A stretch of DNA of 29,586 bases from an uncultured Negativicutes bacterium (lineage in GTDB: Bacteria; Bacillota; Negativicutes; Acidaminococcales; Acidaminococcaceae): positions 1-29,586 of the forward strand of contig CALAZX010000002.1 of the NCBI GenBank assembly GCA_937926555.1, given 5' to 3'. Numbering within the stretch: the first letter of the stretch is position 1; each line of letters opens with the position of its first letter. The notes below the pieces were generated by a model. That model was not told the DNA's origin. It did no database searches and was given only the letters and a program-made list of their open reading frames with translations. Positions 22,298-29,586 of the stretch are shown one piece after another. A program made the position numbers and the translations under genes.

Positions 22298-23449
22298 ATG
22301 CAGGCATTGGCAGGAATCAAGGTAGTGGATTTTTCCCGGTGGCTGCCGGGACAGTATACCGGCATGGTGCTGGGCGACTACGGCGCGGACGTGATCAAGG
22401 TGGAGGCTCCGGAAGGGGACCCCAACCGCGGTTTCGCACCGCTCCTGGCTGATAAAATGAGCAGCTGGAACCTGGCACTGAACCGGAACAAGCGGGGCGT
22501 GACCCTGAACCTGAGGACGGAGGAGGGCCGGGAGTTCCTGAAGAAGCTCCTGGCGGAGGCGGACGTGTTCCTGGAAGGCTTCCGTCCCGGCTATCTGGCC
22601 GCCAAGGGCCTGGGCTGGGAGGATATCCGGAAAATCAATCCCCGGCTGGTCTACTGCTCCATGACAGGCTTCGGCCAGGACGGCAAGTACCGTCATCAGC
22701 CGGCTCACGACCTGAACATCATCGGGCTGTCCGGCATGAACTTCCTCACGGACCGGCAGGAGCCGGCCATCAGCGAGGTCCAGGTATCCGCCATTGGCAG
22801 CGGTCTCAACGCGGTGAGCGCCATCTCCATGGCCCTCTTCGCCCGGGAGCGTACCGGGGAGGGGCAGCATATCGACGTGAACCTCTACGACACGGCCCTG
22901 GGGATGCAGGTTGTCTCCATCGCCTCGGTGCTGGGTTGCCGGCGCACCGGCGACACGCCTTTCGGACGCCGCGCCCACTATTATGACGTGTATCCCACGA
23001 AGGACGGGCGGCATATCAGCGTGGGCACCATCGAGCCCAAGTTCTGGGCCCGTTTCTGCCGGCTGGCGGGGATGCCGGAGCTGGAGAGCCGCCAGTACGA
23101 TTTCGCCGCGGAGGAGGAGCTCAGTGCCATCGTCCGCAAGAAGATCGGGGAGAAGACCCTGGACCAGTGGATGGAACTGCTGGGCAGCGGGGATTTCTGC
23201 GTGACCCCGGTGCGGACCGTGGACGAGGCTCTGGACAGCGAGATGACGGCGGAATCCGGCATGCTGGAGATCCGGCAGGAGGACATCGGTCCGGTGACCT
23301 ACCTGAAGCCGGCCATGAAGCTTTCAGGCACCCCTGGCGGCATCCGCTTCCGGGCACCCTATCCCGGCGAGCATACCGATGTGGTGCTCCGGGAGCTGGG
23401 CTATACGGAGGAGCGGATCGCCGCGCTCCGGGAGAAAGGCGCCATCTGA
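22298..23449 (+). CDS. Class III (CaiB/BaiF family) acyl-CoA transferase
   Basis: A 383-residue cytosolic enzyme. Family hallmarks are an N-terminal Rossmann half (VVDFSRWLPGQYTGMVLGDYGADVIKVEAPEGD), NRNKRGVTLNLRTEEGREFLKKL, the nucleophile region HDLNIIGLSG with Asp138, and GEGQHIDVNLYDTAL. Asp138 aligns with the catalytic Asp of formyl-CoA transferase. The second acid used by alpha-methylacyl-CoA racemases seems to be missing (SEVQVSAIGSG in that place), so transferase is favoured. The acyl substrate is unknown. ATG 22298 has GAGAGAGGG upstream; a GTG at 22274 that overlaps the previous stop is less likely. It is 20 bp behind the DUF362 gene. Confidence 0.88.
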   Translation: MQALAGIKVVDFSRWLPGQYTGMVLGDYGADVIKVEAPEGDPNRGFAPLLADKMSSWNLALNRNKRGVTLNLRTEEGREFLKKLLAEADVFLEGFRPGYLAAKGLGWEDIRKINPRLVYCSMTGFGQDGKYRHQPAHDLNIIGLSGMNFLTDRQEPAISEVQVSAIGSGLNAVSAISMALFARERTGEGQHIDVNLYDTALGMQVVSIASVLGCRRTGDTPFGRRAHYYDVYPTKDGRHISVGTIEPKFWARFCRLAGMPELESRQYDFAAEEELSAIVRKKIGEKTLDQWMELLGSGDFCVTPVRTVDEALDSEMTAESGMLEIRQEDIGPVTYLKPAMKLSGTPGGIRFRAPYPGEHTDVVLRELGYTEERIAALREKGAI

Positions 23450-23523
23450 GCGGCGCATAAGGATAACGGGCGAAACAACAGATAGGAAACAATAGGAAAG
23501 AACGGATGACAGGAGGGACAGAC

Positions 23524-24813
23524 ATGAGGGGAATCGGCACATGGTTGCGGAAGATACTGCCTCTGGCGCTGTGCCTCCTTTTATTCTGCGGCGGGACGGT
23601 AGCCATGCCCGTCGTGGCGGAGGCCGGGCTCATCGGCCAGGAGGAGGAGATCCGCCTGGGCAAAGCGGCGGCGGAGCAGATCGAGGCCCGGTACGGCCTG
23701 GTCCGTGACCCGTCGGTGACGGACCGGGTGGAGCGGATCGGACAGAGCCTGGCGGCGGTGTCCGGACGCAAGGACCTGAAATACACCTTCAAGGTGCTGA
23801 ACACGGAGGACGTGAACGCGCTGGCCTGCCCCGGCGGCTATATCTTCGTGTTCAAGGGGCTGCTGGACTACATGCCCAGCGACGCGGAGCTGGCCGGGGT
23901 CCTGGGCCATGAGATCGGCCATGTGGTCCACCGGCACACGGTGAAGCAGATCGAGCAGAACATGTGGACGGGGCTGGCCGCCATGATCGCGGGCATCGCC
24001 TCCGGCCGGGGCGACATGATCGCCGCGGCTTCCGTGGTGTCCGACGCCCTGCTGGCCGGCTACGGCCGGGCGGACGAGAGCGGGGCGGACCGGCCCGGCG
24101 TCCAGTATACGGTGAAAGCCGGATACAGCCCCTACGCCATGGTGGTGACGCTGGGCAAGCTCCACGACATGGCGGAGGAGTACGGAAACCCGGGCTACGG
24201 CCTGTTCAGCACCCATCCGGAGCCGGAGGAGCGGCTGAAGAAGATCGGCCGCCTCATGGACCGTCTGAAAGGACTGCCCACGGTGGAGACCGGAGAGGAC
24301 GGCAGCGCCACCGTGGTGGACGGCACCTGGCGCTACACGGTGAAGGAGCCGGCGGGGGAGACCTCGGCCACCTACCGGGCGGACCTGCTGGCGGGCTCCC
24401 TCTACATGGTGCGGCAGCGGGGTAAAATCTACCCCGAGCGCTTCATCGTCTATGACCGTGGCGACGAGGCCGTGATCTATTACGACGACCTGGAGCTTCT
24501 CATCATCTATCCCCGGGATGCCGGCGGACGGCAGGTGGGACGCTACGCCAACGGGCAGGCGGCCATCTTCCGCAAGTGGGCGGAAGGTGTGAACGCGGGG
24601 GAGATCCCCGGCGTGGCCAAAGCGGCGAAGAAGTCAGGGACGGAGGATGCGGCGGCTGTGAAGTCCGCGAAGCCGGGAAAGAATGCCGGCAAGGCCGTCA
24701 GCAAGGCGGAAGAAGCGAAGAAGGACGTCAAGGCCGCCAAGGTCACCAAGAACGCGGATGTGGCGGAGAAATCAGTGAGCGCGGCAAGAGACCGCGAGGA
24801 GAAGGGGAGATAG
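23524..24813 (+). CDS. Secreted M48-family zinc metalloprotease with Lys/Ala-rich tail
   Basis: A 429-residue exported protease (BepA/LoiP-like class). Signal peptide to about residue 34 (LPLALCLLLFCGG, then AEA), with no proper lipobox. The catalytic HEIGH motif has His129, Glu130 and His133; Glu185 in DESGAD is the third zinc ligand in the family's ExxAD form. FSTHPEPEERLKKI matches the conserved HPEPxxR segment. Residues about 255-355 form an extra strand-rich domain (VVDGTWRYTV to VIYYDDLELLIIYP) that I do not recognise. The last 60 residues are Lys/Ala-rich and histone H1-like. ATG 23524 has AGGAGGG upstream; ATG 23506 overlaps that site. Homologues act in outer-membrane protein quality control, which fits a diderm host. 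Confidence 0.88.
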   Translation: MRGIGTWLRKILPLALCLLLFCGGTVAMPVVAEAGLIGQEEEIRLGKAAAEQIEARYGLVRDPSVTDRVERIGQSLAAVSGRKDLKYTFKVLNTEDVNALACPGGYIFVFKGLLDYMPSDAELAGVLGHEIGHVVHRHTVKQIEQNMWTGLAAMIAGIASGRGDMIAAASVVSDALLAGYGRADESGADRPGVQYTVKAGYSPYAMVVTLGKLHDMAEEYGNPGYGLFSTHPEPEERLKKIGRLMDRLKGLPTVETGEDGSATVVDGTWRYTVKEPAGETSATYRADLLAGSLYMVRQRGKIYPERFIVYDRGDEAVIYYDDLELLIIYPRDAGGRQVGRYANGQAAIFRKWAEGVNAGEIPGVAKAAKKSGTEDAAAVKSAKPGKNAGKAVSKAEEAKKDVKAAKVTKNADVAEKSVSAARDREEKGR

Positions 24814-24818
24814 GAACC

Positions 24819-25409
24819 GTGGAGAACAAGATGACAGAGGAGAAGGAGTACCTGGACGAGGTGGATGAGGCGGGAGAGCCCACCGGCAGGAAGTTCGGCC
24901 GGGGGAAGGTGCACCGCGAGGGCATCCGCCACCGCACGTCCCATGTGTGGCTGGTGCGGAAGCGTGGCGGGGAGCTCCAGGTGCTGCTCCAGCGGCGCAG
25001 CGACGACAAGGACTCCTTCCCCGGCTGCTACGACATCTCCAGCGCCGGCCATATCCCGGCGGGCATGGGGTTCGTCCCCTCCGCCCTGAAGGAGCTGGAG
25101 GAGGAGATCGGTGTGACAGCGGAGGCGGATAGCCTCCATCTCTGCGGACAGCGCCATTTCCGCTATGACGGTGACTTCTATGGCGTCCCGTTCCATGACA
25201 ACCAGGTGACCAATGTGTACTGGATGTATCTGGACCGGGAGCCGGAAGGGTTCCGCATCCAGAAGGAGGAGCTGTCGGAGGTCCGGTGGTTCCCCCTGGA
25301 GAACCTGGTGGATCATGTGGAAGGACGGGGCCTGCAGCACTGCCTGATACCGGAAGAGGTGGAGCTGGTGCGGCGGACCGTGCTGCAATCCCCGGAACTG
25401 CTCCCCTGA
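24819..25409 (+). CDS. Nudix hydrolase with a degenerate Nudix box
   Basis: A 196-residue cytosolic protein. The sequence begins with DEVDEAGEPTGR, followed by HREGIRHRTSHVWLV, as in the isopentenyl-diphosphate isomerase-like/YfcD group of Nudix enzymes. The Nudix box lies near GHIPAGMGFVPSALKELEEEIGV: the C-terminal KELEEEIG metal-binding part is good, but the usual Glu seven residues after its start Gly is Met, and Arg is Lys. Activity on a small diphosphate is likely, with no substrate assigned. GTG 24819 is chosen because AGGGGAGA lies 8 bases upstream; ATG 24831, with GGAG before it, is possible. It starts 5 bases after the protease stop. Confidence 0.82.
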   Translation: MENKMTEEKEYLDEVDEAGEPTGRKFGRGKVHREGIRHRTSHVWLVRKRGGELQVLLQRRSDDKDSFPGCYDISSAGHIPAGMGFVPSALKELEEEIGVTAEADSLHLCGQRHFRYDGDFYGVPFHDNQVTNVYWMYLDREPEGFRIQKEELSEVRWFPLENLVDHVEGRGLQHCLIPEEVELVRRTVLQSPELLP

Positions 25410-25503
25410 TTGTGGGGACGGGAGGACGGATGTCACAGAAGAGACAGGTTTTCGGTGAAAACGGCGGATTTGCGGAAAAGAAACAGGAAAAACAGGGAAT
25501 CTG

Positions 25504-25532
25504 TTTACAAAAGTATTTCTCCGTGGTACTAT
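25504..25532 (+). promoter_or_regulatory. Promoter of the cyclase-family hydrolase gene
   Basis: TTTACA (25504-25509), a 17-bp spacer and TACTAT (25527-25532) with TGG before the -10. The leader is about 65 bases. Confidence 0.65.
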
Positions 25533-25603
25533 TTCAGTAAAATCAACATGTTTCAACAGGAATTTCTGGCGACAGACCATGAGACTGCTAAGGAGGCAAC
25601 AGC

Positions 25604-26413
25604 ATGAATTATGCATTATGGGATTTTTTGAAAGATGTGAAGTCCGACAAGTTCGAATGGGTGGAGCTCTCCCATTCCCTGAACAATAAAAGCCCGTTCT
25701 GGAGCGGCATCCCCGACGGTTCCGTAGCGTTGGGCGAGACGGTGTTCGACTGGGGCAACGAGATGCTGGAGTGTCAGATCCAGACCTTCAAATTCCCGGG
25801 ACAGTTCGGCACCCATATCGACTTCCCCGGCCATTTCGTGAAAGACGCGCCGCTGTCCGAGGAGTTCGGCGCCAACGAGCTGATGTTCCCACTGTGCGTC
25901 ATCGACATCTCCGGCAAGGTGAAGGAGGATGTGGAGTACGCTGTCACCGTGGATGACATCAAAGAGTACGAGGCCAAGTACGGTCCGATTCCCGACGGCG
26001 CTTTCGTGGCACTGCGCAGCGACTGGTACAAGAACTGGCCCGACATGAAGAAACTGGCCAACAGCGGTCCGGACGGCAGCGAGCACTGCCCCGGCTGGTC
26101 CCTGGAAGCCCTGAGATACATCTACGAGACCCGTAACGCCGCAGCCAACGGCCATGAGACCCTGGACACCGACTCCAGCCGCGTAGCCGCGGAAGCCGGC
26201 GACCTGGCCTGCGAGCGCTATGTGCTCAGCAAGAACAAGCTGCAGATCGAAGTGATGGCCAACCTGGACAAAGTGGCTCCCGCAGGGGCGCTGCTCATCG
26301 CCGCATGGCCCCGTATCGAAGGCGCCACCGGCCTGCCCGCCAGAGTGTACGCCATCAGCCCCAAGGGCGAGATCGAGGGCGGCATCATCTCCGCCAACTG
26401 GTTCGGCAAATAA
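25604..26413 (+). CDS. Cyclase-family metal-dependent hydrolase (kynurenine formamidase-like)
   Basis: A 269-residue cytosolic enzyme of the PF04199 cyclase family, which includes bacterial kynurenine formamidase and isatin hydrolase. The metal motif reads GQFGTHIDFPGHF: His71, Asp73 and His77 fit HxGTHxDxxxH, but the first His is Gln67. GWSLEAL, GHETLDTDS and the late LLIAAWPRIEGATGLPARVYAIS segment match the family. The Gln may mark a subgroup with another metal site or substrate. No tryptophan-degradation genes are nearby, so kynurenine formamidase activity should not be assumed. AAGGAGG lies just before ATG 25604. It is monocistronic, between its own promoter and terminator. Confidence 0.85.
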   Translation: MNYALWDFLKDVKSDKFEWVELSHSLNNKSPFWSGIPDGSVALGETVFDWGNEMLECQIQTFKFPGQFGTHIDFPGHFVKDAPLSEEFGANELMFPLCVIDISGKVKEDVEYAVTVDDIKEYEAKYGPIPDGAFVALRSDWYKNWPDMKKLANSGPDGSEHCPGWSLEALRYIYETRNAAANGHETLDTDSSRVAAEAGDLACERYVLSKNKLQIEVMANLDKVAPAGALLIAAWPRIEGATGLPARVYAISPKGEIEGGIISANWFGK

Positions 26414-26476
26414 GTTTGCGGACCGGAAACGGAAAGAGCATAACAGAAGAACGGAATATCCCCACGGCGGGATGGA

Positions 26477-26507
26477 GAGCACCGGAGGAATCCGGTGCTC
26501 TTTTTTG
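26477..26507 (+). terminator. Rho-independent terminator of the cyclase-family gene
   Basis: A perfect 10-bp stem (GAGCACCGGA with TCCGGTGCTC), loop GGAA, then six Ts. The T-run merges into a parS site. Confidence 0.93.
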
Positions 26508-26521
26508 TTTCACGTGAAACA
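26506..26521. promoter_or_regulatory. parS: parS site (ParB binding), perfect palindrome
   Basis: TGTTTCACGTGAAACA, identical to the site at 3325-3340, directly after a terminator. Confidence 0.85.
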
Positions 26522-26530
26522 TCCGTGGTA

Positions 26531-26614
26531 GAAAACGGCGCAGTTCCGGGAAGCGGGGCGGACCAGGCGGCGGAAAATGGCGCAGTTCCGGGAAGCGGGG
26601 CGGATCGGGCGGCG
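26531..26614 (+). repeat. Two tandem copies of a 42-bp GC-rich repeat
   Basis: Copies at 26531-26572 and 26573-26614 differ at 3 of 42 bases; a fragment of a third copy (GAAAAC) follows. They start 9 bases after the parS site and lie in the 374-bp gap before ppdK. Confidence 0.9.
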
Positions 26615-26655
26615 AAAACACCGTGATGCCGGAATTTCCGTCCAGTCTTCAGGAT

Positions 26656-26684
26656 ATATGACGCAAAACAGAATTTGGTCATAT
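26656..26684 (+). promoter_or_regulatory. Inverted repeat upstream of ppdK, candidate operator
   Basis: ATATGAC (26656-26662) and GTCATAT (26678-26684) are perfect 7-bp arms with centres 22 bp apart, two helical turns. They lie just before the TTGACA at 26696. Confidence 0.4.
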
Positions 26685-26695
26685 TTAAAGGAGTT

Positions 26696-26722
26696 TTGAC
26701 AGGGAATCCCGAATTATACAGT
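26696..26722 (+). promoter_or_regulatory. Possible ppdK promoter
   Basis: A perfect TTGACA (26696-26701), but the best -10 candidates are badly spaced: TACAGT at 26717 (15 bp) or TATACA at 26715 (13 bp). Confidence 0.3.
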
Positions 26723-26787
26723 AGGACTTGTTTTGGATTTCTGAGCAAGGCTCATAGAAGAAAATCATAGAGAAAGAGGCGAAAGCG

Positions 26788-29427
<2,640 letters not shown>

Positions 29428-29506
29428 GGCGGGACCTGCCGTCACCGTAGATGGCAGGGAATGACCGGATGGACCCGGCATGCAACAGCATAAGAAATAT
29501 ACGAGA

Positions 29507-29546
29507 ACATAAAAGAACGTAAGACAGCATAAGACAACATAAAAAC
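29507..29546 (+). repeat. Four imperfect 10-bp tandem repeats after ppdK
   Basis: Units ACATAAAAGA, ACGTAAGACA, GCATAAGACA and ACATAAAAAC follow each other with an exact 10-bp period just before the terminator. Confidence 0.7.
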
Positions 29547-29586
29547 AGCCTCTGCCCCTTTCCGTGTGGAAGGGACGGAGGCTGTT
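29541..29586 (+). terminator. Terminator of ppdK, cut by the window end
   Basis: AACAGCCTC (29544-29552) pairs with GAGGCTGTT (29578-29586), and an inner CCTTTCC/GGAAGG stem extends the hairpin. The following T-run is presumably just outside the window. Confidence 0.8.

Overview
The window reads as about 29.6 kb of chromosome from a diderm Firmicute (class Negativicutes; an Acidaminococcus-like genus is my best guess, from family knowledge and not a search). It pairs Firmicutes-style features (strong GGAGG ribosome sites, extended -10 promoters, a MurNAc PTS operon, PPDK, YigZ) with true outer-membrane proteins: a TonB-dependent receptor and an autotransporter with a C-terminal beta-barrel. 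Coding regions are GC-rich. There is no rRNA, tRNA, insertion sequence, phage gene or CRISPR array. Three copies of the ParB-binding parS palindrome suggest that the segment lies in the origin-proximal part of the chromosome.

Layout. 1-3400 (+): end of an ABC ATPase, a ferric-iron-type substrate-binding lipoprotein, a HAD-IIA phosphatase and a small secreted protein of unknown function. 3420-7215 (-): murQ-murP-mupG, a MurNAc uptake and catabolism operon. 7415-9704 (+): divergent from it, a TrmB-family regulator and a diaminopimelate decarboxylase-like enzyme; the two promoters are back to back. 9776-14570 (+): a two-gene outer-membrane operon (TonB receptor, then autotransporter) behind a leader with a terminator-like hairpin. 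14631-16453 (-): a CLC-type Cl-/H+ exchanger with a C-terminal TrkA-C domain. 16578-20042 (+): yigZ, then a zinc/manganese ABC uptake system (binding protein, ATPase, permease). 20090-25409 (+): PHP phosphoesterase, DUF362/ferredoxin protein, class III CoA-transferase, periplasmic M48 protease and Nudix hydrolase. 25504-26507 (+): a cyclase-family (kynurenine formamidase-like) hydrolase. 26656-29586 (+): pyruvate, phosphate dikinase.

How the genes work together. Most of the window is housekeeping and nutrient uptake. Two parts stand out. The first is a possible peptidoglycan-salvage divergon: MurP imports and phosphorylates MurNAc, MupG cuts phosphorylated MurNAc-GlcNAc, MurQ removes the lactyl group, and across the shared promoter a DAP decarboxylase-like enzyme could turn the other wall-specific building block into lysine, with a TrmB-type regulator where other bacteria have MurR. 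The second is the TonB receptor/autotransporter pair, which share one transcript and are 18 bp apart; the passenger domain is unrecognised and may hand a ligand to the receptor. Both functional links are inference from gene order.
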